The notes: generated from the letters alone by a model not told the origin. DNA of 64,000 bases from Setophaga petechia (GCA_024362935.1 JANCRA010000003.1:39307291-39371290); one strand, 5' to 3'. Counted from the first letter of the stretch, positions 1 through 18,504 are shown. Program-made: numbers and translations.

Positions 1-1340
1 AGCTTAATCCCAGCTGGCAACTGAGTACCAAGCAGCCCCTGGCTTGCAACAACTAAAATATCAAAGTATTGTCAATGTTTTTGTCATACTAAATCCAAAG
101 CATGGCACTGTACCAGTTACTTAAAGGAAAATTAACTCTCACCCAGCTGAACTAAGGACACTTGCCTTTACTGCATACCAGAGAACCCACAGTGGAAAAA
201 GCCCTCAGAAATGCTTCAGCAGAGAAGGGCTCAGGTTTCCTTTTTTGATGCCAAAAATAAGCAGTCACCAGACAAATCCAGAGAAACCAGCTCCATGATA
301 CCTCCATTTCCAGACCTTCCTGAGCATTTTCCAACTACATGCAAAAGCTGCTTTAAAGGTCCTGCTAAAGAGTTCTGCATATACTCTTTAATTCTCTGGA
401 CACTACATGGCATACTGCAAACTCATATTTGCAATTGCAAAGTACTTCTTTCCTACTATTCCTTTAAATGTTTTAATACTCCAGTATTTCCTTTCTTCTC
501 TTCTGTCTACAGCAATGTCCTTCTAGTACAGGTAATTAAACAAAAGGGAGGTGGCATTTAGAATTAATCTAATCTAAATTTAATTCCAGGACATACCTGT
601 TTTAGGCCATACAACAGGTTGAATCCCAATTTGGAGCAGATATGCTTCACAGCAGCAGAATGTTGTTCTTGGCAGATGTGTTCTAGATAACCTGGTAGGA
701 CCCTATCTATGGTTATATTGTGAGTTCTGCAAGCAAGCTTCCAAAGATGTTGCATTTTTCTCCCTTAAGATACTATTAACTACTTCAACAGTACACCATG
801 AAATGCAGTAGACGGGCCTCAAAAGCAAAACAAGGGAAGCCATTCCAGGAGGATGATTATAGCCCAGAGAGAAACAACAGTGTGGAGGTAGAAACAACCA
901 AGTGGATGTTTGCTTCTGCTGATCTCCAGCTCAAAGAGCCAGAAGGGAAGAAATCCTAATAGCTTTAGATTTGCAGGTCAAGTCACCACTACAGAAGAGC
1001 CCTTTAGAAAACTGCACATGCACCCCACCTTCCACTGTCCCACTGCTCTCCTTCTTCAAGGCTTACAAGTAGCTAGACACAACACATCAAAGTTGACAAA
1101 TCTTTACAACTGGGTCTCAACATACAAGCCAGAAGACACACCTAGCCTTCCAGAGCCAAGGCTCCTGCCCAGGTTTTTATGACTTGGGTTTTTCTGTTTG
1201 TTTGTTTTTAAATGCCTAAACTGAGCTATTATGAGACCATTGGGCTGCAAAGAAAAACCTACTTCAGCTGGCACTGCAACTTGAGCACCACTGAGACAGG
1301 ACAAGCAGTAATGGTTTTAAACTAAAAATGATAGATCCAG
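1..1340. other. Non-coding, nothing recognised
   Basis: Only short unrelated open frames (under about 120 codons), no splice-consistent exon and no recognisable repeat. From the mammalian gene order this side of C11orf24 would lead toward KMT5B, but no KMT5B coding segment is visible here. Confidence 0.5.
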
Positions 1341-1562
1341 ACTAGATATAAAACAGAAATTTTTCATTATGAGGGTGGTAAAACACTTGAACAGGTTGCT
1401 CAGAGAAGTGGTGGTTGCCCCATCCCTGGAAACCTTCATAGAAAGGTTAAACAGGGCTCTAAGCAACCTGGTCTAGTTGAAGATGCCCCTGCCATGGCAG
1501 GAGGGTTAAAACTAGATAACCTCTAAAGGTTCCTTCTAACACAAATCACTCTGATTCCATGG
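1341..1562 (+). mobile_element. CR1 LINE, 3' end fragment
   Basis: The stretch carries the typical order of the avian CR1 3' end: 'gagggtggtaaaacact', 'caggttgctcagagaagtgg', 'gccccatccctgg', 'caacctggtctagt', 'cctgccatggcagg' and 'aactagat', ending near 'actctgattccatgg', a degraded form of the CR1 terminal octamers. It is 5'-truncated to about 220 bp, as most CR1 copies are, and holds no intact reverse transcriptase frame. Confidence 0.9.
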
Positions 1563-4400
1563 CAAAGAAAGATCTCCCCTTGTATGCAGAACTGCACTGA
1601 GGTAAGACTCATGCTGGTGCTCACACTAAAAGGCTCAGTTTCTGTTTCTGTTGAAATCCAGACCTGGAAGTGCAATAACTCAAGTAAGAACAGAAAAGAC
1701 AGGCTGTGCCAGTATCTGATGAGGAGACCTGGATGTAAACATAGCACAGCTGTGGGAACTGCATCAAGATTCTGATGAGTACTCACCTTCCTGTAAGGAC
1801 CTGCTAAAAGGCCACAAAGATTTTTATAGTGGTGGTTTCATTTAGCCATGATGTACTTGTAATATTCTCACTACATCCATGAGAAACTCCCCAAGACTCT
1901 TGTAAATAGAGCTGTAACTCAATTCCAACTCTTGTAATTATATCATTCCCATGTAAATTATCCCTGAAGGGTTTTATTTGTTTTTAATATACCAATCTTC
2001 AAGTTTTAGAAAAAACTCAGAGTTTCTTTCAAGTAATGTGACTTTCCCTTCCATCCCTAGTCTCTGAAAGAAATCAGTGCAAGAGTCTAATACCTCTTCA
2101 AAGAGGAAAATAAATACCAATGCAACTTCACAAATTTCCATTCCACAAAATCTGGTGTCCAACTTCAGAATAGATCCACAGAGACCAAAAGGTAAAAGGC
2201 CACAGTGAATGCAAAGTTCATCAGAAATTTCCCCATTTTCAGGATAAGCAATCACAAGTCTGATGATCATAGTTTCTGTCTGTGCAAATAGCTCAGGCAA
2301 CGTAGAAAAAAACCCAAAAATACTGCAGAGAACCAGCAGAAAAGCTGCAACACTGACCCTTTATGTAGGAAGGAACTTCCTAAAGGGAGGAATCCACTAC
2401 ATAGACAGATTAGGAAGAGCACTACTGCCTGGATTCGTCCTGCCAAAATGCACTTATCCAAGCTGCCTAAACAAGGAGGAAAAGAAGTGAGCTGAGTCTG
2501 AGGTAAGGCTCATCTTCCTACTTGGGAGATGGCAGGGAGCCAGCAGACAGCTCTTATCTCAGTATCTGGAGCAGAGCTCAAGACCACATGCTTAGGTCTG
2601 TGGTTAGTGACTCACTTGCAATTAAGGTGAAACCTGAAATCACTATGTAAGGATAAATCTCTGGACTTGGTGGATGTAGAACAGCATCTGCCAGACAGGC
2701 TAACAGCTCAACACAATCCCAAGCACCTCAACAGGGTGCAACTCCCCAGCTGTGCTGGGGGATGTTCCCAGCACCTTGTTTGCACAGATGCTCTACACGG
2801 GTGGCTCCTAGAAGGCGGAGAAATCGGAATTCAGTTCCCTTCTGCTCAGGGCAAATCAATTAATGGTAATCTTAAAATACAATAAAACTGAGACCCTCAA
2901 AAATTCTGCCCCACCCAGGGAAACAAGGAGTAAATTTTGTGGCTTTATATTTCTTATACTTCAAACTTTCCAAGGAGGCAGACTCCCCAAACCACACTAC
3001 CCCTTTACCCTGAGAGATGCTCTAACCTATTGCTCACTGGCATGCAGAAGAGGTCCTTGCAAAAGTATTGCTAAATGCACCCTGATGTTGAAAATCAAGT
3101 GATCTTGCTTCCAAAGCGGTCTCTTTCCTCAACATGCTCTACTTGCTGAAGTTTTGCCCCCAAAATTTATGTTGGGTAAGATTCACGAAAATCTCTCCAG
3201 CCTGTTTTGTTCAAACAGCCCCTTGGCTGTGTTGCTGCTTGTGCTCTCTGCAGCTGTTTTCACAGCACTCTGACAATGACGTTGTCTACAAAGCAGCCTC
3301 TTCCAGGGTAAAGGCTCCCTCCAAATTCTAAACAACCCAAAAACCTGAATAAATAATCAAACTGGAACTCAGCAGCTCAGATTCTGAGGTTTGCTTATTA
3401 TCAGCTCTCATTCAAGATTACATGCAAGCTGGATTAAAGAAGAGCCAATTAATTCAAAGTGAGAGACAAGCCATCAATATGGTTACAAAAACCCCATCAC
3501 CTCAATCCAGCACTTTGGTATTTACGTGTCATCCAAATAAGATGCACTAATCACTGAAGAATACTTACCTAAAAATCAAGTGTTTTCTACTCATTCTCTC
3601 AGCTGCAGATCTTGGGAGCCAAATTGCAACTTCATGTGCAATTAAGTTTCCAAAACAATAACAACTCTGTCCTAAATGCAAAAGAAAACCCAAAACAGAG
3701 CTCTAGGTATGAAAGATAATAAGCAGTAAGTGGGTCTGCACACCTGGGAGACTGCCAACATAATGGCTTTAAATTATAGAAGCAGTACTCTGGAAGATGA
3801 TCAGTATCTTCTGTGATATGTTCATGCTTTCAGCAAGGTCTTCAAAGCCCCCACACTTGGAATACTGAAGTGGAGGTAATTTACTTAAGCCCCAAAAGCC
3901 CATTTGCTTGCTTCTGAACTGGCAGGGACAGCAATGACACGAGAAACACAAGAACATCTGCCCTTCCAGGGCCCCATTTATTAACTGAATATAAAAATAA
4001 GATCATTTAAGTGCAGAGGCACAGTAATCCACTCCGTGGTGAAAAGATACCTTGGGTTAACAGTAAACAGAGTTTACAATACCTTGTAAACAGACCTCTT
4101 CATAAGCAAGAAGCACACTGAAATATGACACACACTGGATTAAAAGTCTCCTGTTGCAACAGTACTCCACACTTCTCACCTGGCTATTTGGGAGCACTTC
4201 ACAAAAGGTGACAGCATCCTTTGCTCTGTTTTCAGAGGAGCACACATGAAACAAATGAAACACAACCTGCACTGTAAACAGCTGAAAAGCACTACAGCAT
4301 TTTCAGATGATGGCAACTTACACCTTGTTAGATTTACTTTGCAATGAATTATAATCGCCAAAGCTACTGTGCATTATGAAAATGTTAAAAATTATTCCTT
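1563..4400. other. Non-coding, downstream of C11orf24
   Basis: No exon or repeat recognised. The right-hand part (about 4.0-4.4 kb) may belong to the C11orf24 3' untranslated region if the distal poly(A) signal at 3977-3982 is used instead of the proximal one. Confidence 0.4.
3977..3982 (-). promoter_or_regulatory. Alternative poly(A) signal for C11orf24
   Basis: On the minus strand this reads AATAAA, about 630 nt past the C11orf24 stop codon. It would give a longer 3' untranslated region. No transcript evidence is available, and a chance hexamer in AT-rich DNA is quite possible. Confidence 0.25.
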
Positions 4401-4401
4401 T

Positions 4402-4407
4402 TTTATT
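4402..4407 (-). promoter_or_regulatory. Probable poly(A) signal of C11orf24
   Basis: On the minus strand the sequence reads AATAAA about 200 nt downstream of the stop codon at 4609-4611. It is followed by AT-rich DNA with T-rich and GT-containing stretches. It is the first canonical hexamer after the stop and therefore the best candidate for the 3' end of the mRNA. Confidence 0.45.
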
Positions 4408-4608
4408 GTTTTGCAGCAACCTGCTGCACAGTTGAATAAAAAATTATTATTTTTTCTTAATACAGTACATGGCATTTCTCCTCAATTGCACTAGAAGTAA
4501 ATTTGGAAGCACTTTCAGTTTGTGTTATAGGCAGATGGAAAGGAAAAACAAGTCATGCAGACTTTCAACCTCCTTTCCATCTCTTGACTACTATTTATCC
4601 CCACCTCT

Positions 4609-8173
<3,565 letters not shown>

Positions 8174-8255
8174 CTTCAGGGTCGGCCTTACAGGGAAGCT
8201 TCTCTTCCCAGAAGAAATTCTCTCTTATATCAACTTCAGATCCACTGCAATATAC
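8174..8255 (-). other. C11orf24 5' untranslated part of first coding exon
   Basis: The minus strand upstream of the ATG leads back to a credible splice acceptor, 'gattttttctaacag' with exon start at 8255. An alternative AG ('gtatattgcag') would start the exon at 8244. Either implies a further upstream non-coding exon, which fits a promoter in the CpG island near 24 kb. Confidence 0.55.
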
Positions 8256-11200
8256 CTGTTAGAAAAAATCAACAATTTATATCCCTATGAGCAGGAATGG
8301 AACATAAAAACATACAAAAGGCAGGCAAGTATTATTACACATCACAAACAAGCAAGGGCTCAGAGGCAGGAGGAGTAAAGACCTTTTCCATTTCCCAGAG
8401 AGACTCTTTCTTTGGAAAAGGTACTTTGCTCTCCTTCCTTCACATCCTAATGGAGAACAGCTTAAGTCAAAAGCCATGGGTACAAAGTTAACCTCAAAGC
8501 CCAAAAACATGTGGCAGCACAGATATGATGTCTTTGGACTCATTCTGGGACCCCTAATGTTGTGCCCAGGCTCAGCAGAAGGGTTTTCACCAGTTTGAGC
8601 ACACTGATAATAAGAGGAACTACAGTCCTGGTCCTGCCTTTACACCAAGTCAGTCAAAACCAAGTAACCAAGGTTGATTTCTGCTTTGGTTTTCCTGCTC
8701 ATTACAAAAAGCTCAAAGAAATTTTTATTGAAAACAAGCAAAAACCAGTACTTCTGGTCTTCCAAGACATTACACAGACACAGCTGTTACTGAAGAATAT
8801 TCACACCCACAGTAAGCCTTCATTTCCACACATAAAACAACAGATAATGTGTTTCCTTTATTATTAATGCAAACATGTGACTGACCCAATGGAGGGGCTT
8901 TTGTCACTGAAGACACTGAAACAGCTCCCACTGACACCAGAGCAGGTTAGTAGCTTAGTAGCTTTTATCAGGATTTACCCTCTTGGTTCTGAGGTTTTTG
9001 GAGCTTTGTATGAACTTCCAAACATTTCAGTCTGAACTAGACCCATTGTAAGCCTCTTCTCTAAGTAATTTTTAAGGACAATCCTCTTCCTCATCACTTA
9101 AGCAAGCTTTAGCCACCATCCTGAAGTTATGAAGAGAAATGTGACAGCCTTCAGAGAGTGTTGAGATTCAGCTTTGTGTGACATCTCCGAGCTGGATGTG
9201 ATGACTGCAAAGGCAGTTCCCAACCCAGAATGAGCAGCATGTGTGAATGTATAAATACCACAGGCAAGAACATCCAACAGCCCTCAGGAATGTGCGTAAG
9301 ACCCTCATTTAGCCATCCAGGCTAGAAGTCTCAGTTTCAACCATGAGAACTCCAGTTTCAACCATGCTTGTGAATTTAACAATCTAAGAGCTATTTCTCC
9401 TCCAAAAAAAGCCCCAAATAATGTCTGTTAGCTGTGACTCCGATTGCAATATTTTGATGCTTTGAACCATTAAACTTTTGCTTCCAATTTTTCCTTCTAC
9501 TATATCCTAAAGCCCCAAACAGGGTAACAGAGCTTGAGCTTCAAAACCACCCTATCTGAAAAGGAATGAAATATAAACAGCTACCCAGGGCTTCTCAGAG
9601 GACACAGAATATACAGGTCCACACTAGACTGTCAAAGAGCCAAAGATGGGGACAAAACTTGACACTAAAATGCAGTGCCTCAAATTCTGTTTTCCTAGTC
9701 AACCTTCAAGTTTGAGTTCCCTGCGGAACTCAAAAGTCTCCTTCCTGCCTATCTATTCTAGTAAAAAGAGTTATTTTATCTGTTGAAAACAGATGAGGCA
9801 TTTTTAGACCTTCTGCTCTCCCAGAGAGATGGGAAGCCCAAATGACTGTAGGGCCCTTGCACCCCTCTGCAGCTTTCTCCCTGAGGCAAGCGTGCACAGC
9901 ATCAGGCTCATTTTGTGTGAGCAGGTTTCTCAGTGCAGCCAGATGTTCAAGATGAGTCATCTCACCTGGCAGCAGGAAATATTTCTAAATCCGACCTGAG
10001 ACCAGAAGTCTTGGCAGGGAAAGGCAGCTCAGCAGCCCCACCTAGTCCTATGTACCAACTATGGCCAGTGCCCCTCTCGCAGTACACACTGTGCAGGCAC
10101 AGCACAGACTGACTTTGCTCTTTCCTTATCACTTCTTCCAAGTGCACCTTGGCAAAGCTGAAAGGATCAGGACAGGAGAGGAGATGACCTGTGCAATACC
10201 ACCACAGCCTTTGCAACACACTACACCAGCACTGGCTGCTCAGGAAAGCAGCCCCACATTCTTGTCAGGGAATTGGCAATACTAATTTGGGTTGTTCAGC
10301 CAAGCCAATTTCCAATACCTCTCCCACTGCCCCAAATTGCAGGGCACTTTTACAAGTTTGCCTCAGCCTTTATCATACTCTTACTGTCTCTCTTTGCATA
10401 TGTTGTAGATTAACCATTGAAAGCTGCAGTTGATAAGACTGGGAGCAAGGGGGAAAGCAAGGGAAAACATTAAGTATTCTGCCCACAAGAGATCTTCCTA
10501 GAGCAGACAGCAAGGACTTCCTTTAAACCCCAAATCCTTCAACTTAAAGCAAGTGAATTGGGCTCCCTCAAAGACACTAGAGGTACTTCACCTCAGAGCA
10601 CTGTCTGGCAACCTGCACTCCCACCACACAGCACCAAAGTAAGTGCACTTTTTGAAAAGTTCACAGGTCATCAGCAGAGATTCAGAAAGCAGTACTTAAC
10701 CCATCATTAATGTATTTCACATTTTAAAGAGTGCAGCTTATGTCCCCTTTCAAGGTCCAGGCATTATAAGAAGCATTATTTTACAACCTAAGAAGTGACC
10801 CTGAGAATGAGTTACCCATTTAATAATGTATGCATACACTGTTTCAAATAAACTAGTAAGGATTAATAGTAATGAATACAAACACTAAACATTTATTATA
10901 GGAGGCTTTTTCATACCTTAAGTAATAATTTTGAAATTATAATAACCACCTTCTAAGAATAAACATCTTGCATTGCATTTTGAAACTGCAGATATAACAG
11001 GATTCTAGTTATAAATAAATACTATTATTATTGTTAAAATCTCAGTTTTAGGACAAATAAAATAATATTAATCTCAACCAACCCAAGAACTACATATATT
11101 TGCAAGATCAAATGATAACACCAGTAGCTGGAAGATGCTGCATTAACATGCATCCCCTATGCAAAGAGATGCTTTGTATCCCCAGCCACATCAATTCACT

Positions 11201-14200
11201 AGACCTTCCCAGCACAGCTGACTTTGGTTCCACTTAACTGCAACAACTGCAGAGCAAAACAAAATCCCAGAAAATGACTCTCACCTCTTCCAAAGTACCT
11301 GGCAGCCTTTCTGGATTGGGTCAGCATTGTTTTAGGGGGACATGCCAAGCTCATGCACAAAAGATTTGTCCCCCCTTTGCCTCTCACTAAACATGGTCTC
11401 CTCAGGGACCAACTGGCAATACCTCCCCTAAGGCACTCTATACAAGATTACAAGCTTAAAACACTTTTCAACATCCTTTAGCCAGTTGTAAAAATCCCTT
11501 TGCAGACTGCAGAGTGAGTGTGTGAAGCAGACAAACACAATGCACAGACTGTGAGTGTACCAGACAAGCAAACAGCTCCTTTCCAAGACCAGTGAGAGGA
11601 TAACCAGTTGCAGCCATACCTTAATGCGCTACAGACGAGGCTTGGGATGCTTAAATATCAGAAACTCCAGCTAGAGGCATGGGGTTTTTTTGCCTCTTCC
11701 ACCTTAGCCAATTCCATTCATCCAGAACAGAAGGTACAACTACTTGCAGATCACTTTTCCCAATTTAACAACTGCCCTCTGTTATCACAAGCAATAAGCT
11801 GTATTTCTGACTTGCTGTCCCACATGGCTCCATCTGTACTCAGAGACCCCTCTGAGCACCCAGCCCTTGCACCCACATCCCAAAACAACACTCACTAAAC
11901 CTTCTTGTCCAAACCTGTCGAGCTGTCTGGACAGCACAGTGCAAGCAATGAATGCTACTGATCCCTTCAGAAGTAATTTGAGAAATTGGGGCAAAATTCA
12001 CTTCTCAAGCACTACTTCTCTGCCTATAGAACATCCCCAAGGAAATTCAAAGCCAAACCAAAGCAAAACCAAACCACAAAAGACAGCAACAAATAAAATC
12101 TGGGAAAACACTACACTCTGAAAAACACAAAGTTCACTTTTGTTATCTGTGGCTGTAACTCAGCAGGGAGTAAGCATGTTGGCAAACCAGAATAACTTTG
12201 AGTCAACAACGGAATGACTGATGACTTTGAAACGCACACACATGCCCAGAGGGCACTGCCTGCTGGGTTTCAGAAGAGTTCCTTGCTTCTTGCTGATCTC
12301 ACAGTGCTTAAGCCAAGGAATTTATACAAATAAAAAAAATCATTATTGCAAAGAACAATGATTGGGATGATGTTGCAAGAGCAGAGAGAAGTCCTTGGAA
12401 TATAAATCCCTTGCCCCCATGTACCCCTCCAGCAGCCTCAGCTGTTCCTGGTTAAGCAGCTGCAAGGTGCATGCAGCGACTGCAGCAGGGTGAAGAGATA
12501 CAGAACTAGACCAAAAAAACTACAAAAAGAGGGAATGTGGGTGTTAGAGATCACAGGTACAAAGTGTGCAAAGCAAATCATTTAGGGCAACACATGCTCC
12601 TTTGAGCTGTCACTGAACAGCCAGTAGACACTGCCTCAAAATTCATACTCAGTAGGTATGAAATAAGGTTGGAGTAGCAAAGAAATAATCTATCTTCAGT
12701 ATAACAACAAAGCAGGGAAAACAGGGGTGGAACTCCTTTTGCAGACAACAATGCTACTCTCCCATCAAACTGAGAAGGCATAAGGCCTGTTTCCCACTTG
12801 CATTTGCTACTAAACTCTTGACATGTCAGCTGTCTGAACAAGTGCAACATTTCTCTCTTTAGAAAAACAGAATTAAACCAGATTTTGCTAAGGCAAGACA
12901 AGCACATCTCATTTTGTAAATCAAGGCAAGAGTACAGGAGACAGGGAATCTGCACTGCAATCCTCACATGCATTTTACTTCCCAAGCTTCTCTCCAAGAC
13001 TGAAGATGCACATGTAGATTTGGAGACAGAAGGGGCAACATCAAGGCACATGAGGCTGACCCAGTGTCAGCTGAGTATGACCAGGTGGAGTTATATTATT
13101 CTCTGAACAGCAGCTTTAGAGCCATCATGTTCCTTTGGCTGCCCAACAAAGTTATTGACGAGTTGCAAAGCTGCTCCTGCCAGCTTTACCCATCTCCATG
13201 TCTCTGTTCCTTGGTTGCTCACTTGGTTCCTCTCCCAGGGCACCAGGCAGACAGCTTATACAGCTGAGGACAATCCACATTGCCACTGTTCACGGCCATC
13301 GCACTTGGCCTCTGAAGAAATAAATGCTAAAGTCTAAAACTCCCAAACCAGCACCACCCATCCATCATCCTTTCTCACTCATATTAGTGCCATGTGCTGC
13401 AGTTCTGATGCTGAGAAGTACTACTCAGCAAAACATTTTCCTGTGAAAAATGATCAGACAGCTATTTGATTTATGAAAATGTGCCTTGTTTTGAAATATC
13501 TGAAACAATCTAGTTTTAATATACAGAAAAGCAAGCTGCCAAAAGCTAACTGCATAAAGCTGTGGCTAAACAATAAATCTGTCAACAAAAATACCTTTAA
13601 GCAATAAAAATGTGTACTATGGCTCAACTGCAACCTTCCCTAGTCTGGTCTGCACCCGAAGCAGACAGAAGTTCTCAGATGTGCTGCTGTCTCATGGGAA
13701 CTGGAGATCATATGCAGGGCATTTCACACCATGTGTTTCAAATTAACCAGCTTTCAACAAGACCCTCAAAGGAACCATCCCAGTGGGCTCCCACATGAAC
13801 TCTGCAGCCCTTGAACTAACACAGAGCAAAGTTCATCAGGAAGGGTAAAGGGCCAGCTCCCGACGCTGGTTCCTCTAAGCGCCTGCAGAAGCAGGTGCTC
13901 TGCAGTGCAGGTGCTTCATGCTTGCTGAGGGGTGGAACCAGCACATTCCACATGCACAGAAATAAACTGTGCCTGAGGTGCTGCTGAATCCAAAACTGAC
14001 AAGTGTGGAGCTAACAGAGACTTAGCAAGCAGTGACTTCAGCCTGAAGGTACAAATAATCAAGTGTTACTTCTGGAGCAAGTGCCAGTGTGTTGAAGTCT
14101 GGTCACTCACTCACCTCCTGCCCTGCAGAATTTTACCACAGTCATCAAATACCTGGCAATCCAGATCAATTCAAGTTTTACTGAAATGTTATCTTATCTT

Positions 14201-17200
14201 CCACTCCTGATATTTCTGAGAAATCATCATGCTTCTCTATAGGTTCATGTAGCTGAAATACTAATTTTAGGCCCATGGAAACACAGGACATACCTCCATC
14301 CAAATCACAAGGTTCTGCATCTTTGCTCAGGAATTTTAAGTCTGTGCATGGTTTTCAGTAGGGTTACACACAGCAAAAATGTCACCTTACATTACAATAG
14401 CATCAGGCAAAAACTGTGGGAGCTCAGAAACTCAGGAATCCTAAGTTCAGAGAGCCTGGAAACAGCCAAAACATGACCCCAGTGCTGTGACTGAATGGCA
14501 ATGTCTGCTCATCCCTAAAACAACTGGAAGAAAGGGAAACATTTTTGGCTATTTCTTCTTTCTTTCAAGGAAGTAAGACATTTGTGCACATCCTGAAATA
14601 TAGAAAAGAGACACAGATTTAAAAAAAAAATCCAAACATATGTGGCTCCAGCTCCCATTATCCTCACACGAAAAACAACCTGAAGGCTCCAAGATTATAG
14701 GAGGTTTCCCTTATTTAAGCAAACAATTTAGGTTAAAAAACAAAGGTACTTTCATATGGAAGTTCTCCCAGGTGAGATGCAGCAATAAGACACTCCAGCT
14801 TATCTCAATGCAATATGACACTGGGGAGGTTTTCACCATACATACGTTAGGACAAAGAAGAGATTCTTCTTAAATCTCCAAGCCAGGAATACACTTACAG
14901 CAATACCAAATAAAGTTTGTTGGCACATGCATCCCTGCTTTGTGATTTCGACAGCTTGACAGGTGTGGAAATCACAGGGCAGGGTGGGAGGGAGAGCTTA
15001 GCCAAATCTATTTTTTTCCAAACAAAGAAAGAATCAAATGCAGTAGCAGCTCTCCTCATCCTTGCTGGTTTCCCTGTGGCAGGCTCTTCTTAGCCAGCAA
15101 GTCTTCAGGTCCTGCACCAATCTGAATTTAAACCTGTTATCAGAACCTAGAGGAAAAACATCCTTCCCGTTCCTGACCCTCATGAGCTGCCAAGGCAGCA
15201 GCTGCAGCAGTGCCTCAGCCCAGCTCTGGGGCCTCATCTCCTACAAACCAGCAGGGCAGCAGCTCTGCTCTCCTACCTGTTCTAGGTTCCCTCTTTTCCA
15301 TTTCAGAGTAACTCTTTACTATAGTTTTGAGTCCTGATGCTCAAAATCTGATTAATCAATCAAAGTAAAAGAAGCTTGGTTTGAGCTTCTCAAAGCTCTT
15401 CCAGTACCCCAGAGCCCCTCACTCATGGAAGAGGAACTGCACAGGGAGCAGCAGGTTCTTCCAAACCTTTCTGAGCTCCATATGAAAGGTCTGTCTGTCT
15501 GTCTGTCTGCTGCTGATGTGGCTAACAAGAACTACAAAGCTATTCCAGGGGGGACACCTGAATGTCACAGGCCTCTACAGAAAGTCAGCAGAGCAGCTCA
15601 CCAAGAGAGATGACAACTACCACAAACATCAATTTAACTTGTACCAGGCATGAATGTGATAAGTGTTCTGTATTTGACTGGACGGATGGCGTCACAAATA
15701 CAGATATTTTCAGAAGCCATCTCAGATGCCTCTGTGCTAATATCAGTCTTCAATTTTTGCTCAGCAATACAGCACCAAACACAGAAAAAAGCCCAAAGTT
15801 GAAACCTCTCTCTCAAATTTTAACACCTGAACTTGTAACAAAATTAAGAGATTGTTCTTACTCCTCCAGAATCTGTGACCTAGAAGCAGCAGGAAGACAG
15901 AACCTATATGAAACTTCTGGCTACTGATTTTATGCCAAAGATGCCCCAATCGTGTAATGGGGGGACCATCAAACTAGAAAATCCAAACTACCAACAAGAT
16001 AGACCCTGGTTCAAAGATGAGCTCACCATACATTAATTATCTAGGCAAGAGTTTCCTCAGGAGAGGTGGTCCAAGCTCTGACAACAAAAATAAGGGAAAG
16101 GACAAGGATGTGAAAACCACACTACAAGCAGTAACTCTCACTGTTTGCTTCTGACTGGTGTTCTGAAAATTTCAGCTCCAGTGTACTCCAGTACAAACCT
16201 GTCCAATATCATCAGATCAGCAGAACACCATTGTAGGTCAGGAATCAGCAGGTGGAACAGACTGTGACTGAATGAAATCAGACACAAAACAAAAGATGTG
16301 CCAAGAATTAAAGAATTCACACTTGAATTAACATGCACTTCTACCTATCAAACAACACCTTTTGTTTCAAATTGTTTGCTGCTAGAGACTCTGCAAGACT
16401 GGAATGAGAAATGGCTATAAATGCAGAAAAGTGAGAACCCAGGCGGCCAGCATTGAGGTGCAACACTTCTTTAGCCTCATCCTTTGTTAAACAAAGTTTA
16501 AGACCCTCAGAACTAGAGACCAGACTAACAAATCCAATTTGAAGGCTGAAGAGTCCCATCAGCTGGTTGTAGGGACCTCAAACCCACAAACCTGCCCCTG
16601 TTTCTCAGCTGCTCTTGCTCCTGTTCAATTGTAATGAAGCAGAGGGGTTAAATCCCACCACTAAACTGCCTCAGAACACAAGGTGAAGTGGCACCAATGC
16701 TGCTTTCCTCAAAAGCTGCAGTTTGCAGTAAACCAAGAACTGCCCTATAGCAGCAGAGTCAACTCTACAGAATGTCAGAAATCACAGAGTGACACAATGC
16801 ATGTTTGGCACCGCAACTGTCAACTGCTGAGAATGTGTTTGCTTCTTAAAATCATCCAGGAATCTGAAAGTTTCCAGAAGAGAACAGAGAAAACTCCAGA
16901 CAGCAATGAGTCAGAGGACCAGAAGTCTTCTCTTCAGGTTCCTTCTCTGTTTTGGGCAGTTTAGAACCAGCATCTTCTCGGGATGTAATGGAGAAGGGCA
17001 CTTTCACTTCAATTGCCTGGAATTATATCATAAGGTAAATCTGCCCAAGCTGACAGCAGAGCAGAAAAACTGCACTGCAGTGAGGATCATGTGTTGAAGA
17101 TTTTGGGGTTAGTTTTGGGTTTATATGCCTTTTTTTCTCACAGCCATCTGAGGAGGATCTTGCTTAACAAACCCTCTAGCACCTATAGGCCAACATAAAA

Positions 17201-18504
17201 AACTCTCTACCTATGCAGATACATATTAATAGCTACAAAATCTGTCCATGTATTTTATTTACAAATTCTCTCTTTCACTCAGACATCTTTCATGCAGATG
17301 AATCTCTGTAGGAAATCCTGTGTTACAGCCCTGTGTTCACTGGATGGCATTCACTGCATCTTGCTAAGAAGCAACTGTAAATGTGAGTGCCTGAGTCAGC
17401 CGTTCACCACAATTCTGGAGCATGTATTTTAATTCCAGAAGGGACCTCTACAGGTGTTATCTTACTGATTTACTGCAAACAAATTTGTCCCAAGACATGC
17501 AATAACTTAAGAGTCATTCAGTAGAGGGGTTTGTTTGCAGTCAGCTCCCAAGGGACAGGTTGCCTACTCCACAGTTTGCATTACATCTGTTTCCACTTTC
17601 AGAGGGGTCAAAGACCAAGTGCAGAACATACCACCCAGAAAGAACAGCTTACTAACATTGCCAAAACCTACAGGAAAAAAAAAAAGGGAACCAAAATCCT
17701 CCAACTCACCAGCATTTTCTGTTTATATTTTATTTTTAAACTCTCATTCTGATATTCCTTAAGAGGATTGATTATCAGCACTGGAAACCCACTTCTGTTA
17801 CGGTTGTTAAATCACATGTTTCGTATTTCATTGCATCAATATATATCCAGCTTCTATACATTACAAGATTTTCAAAGCCTAGAAATCCTTGCTCCCTTCA
17901 CAATGGACAGAAAAGCAACAAACAGTAATCTATGAATACATGGGATTCAGTCAAAAGCTATTTGCTGAACAGCAAACAAACACAAGTTCCTGCTCTTGCT
18001 TACCAAGTCATCTGGTAACAAAAGCCATCTGCATTACAGCCCAGACCAGGCCACGTGCTTCTCAAACTCATGCAAGTGTCCCTGCAGAACATTATCGGCT
18101 GCTTCCACATCAGCATATCTGTCTGAGGCAATAATTCTTCAAACACACAAAGGCCATGTTTAACTTTGTATGTGAGAATAAGTCTAGCAGAACCTGTGGA
18201 ACCTGGGACCTGCACAGAACTGAGTTGTGTAGCCACCAGCAGGCCCATGACACTGCATTCTTTTGCTGGCTTCACCACCCAAAATGTGCCCACTGGAGTC
18301 AGGGATATCTCAGACACTGTCAGTGATGCATTTCAGCCATAGCATCTGCCTCCTCCAGCCACCTCAGAGATGGTCATTACAGCCACAACACATGGTTCCT
18401 GCCACTACCACACTGCAAATATAACCTGCTGGCAATCCCTTAAAAAATCATCATCATAGATGAAGATATCATTTATGTCTCAGCAATGCATGCTTACAGC
18501 CTAG
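8256..18504. other. Presumed first intron of C11orf24, nothing else recognised
   Basis: About 10 kb of moderately AT-rich DNA with scattered short open frames, none with recognisable protein content or exon signals. About 10.8-11.1 kb is notably AT-rich. A (TCTG) microsatellite lies at about 15490-15509. Additional non-coding 5' exons cannot be excluded. Confidence 0.45.
15490..15509. repeat. Short (TCTG)n microsatellite
   Basis: Five consecutive TCTG units are visible, flanked by unique sequence. Confidence 0.85.

Noticed and set aside
1..4600. KMT5B exons expected on this side from mammalian gene order
   Set aside because: No SET-domain or other recognisable coding segment is present on either strand.
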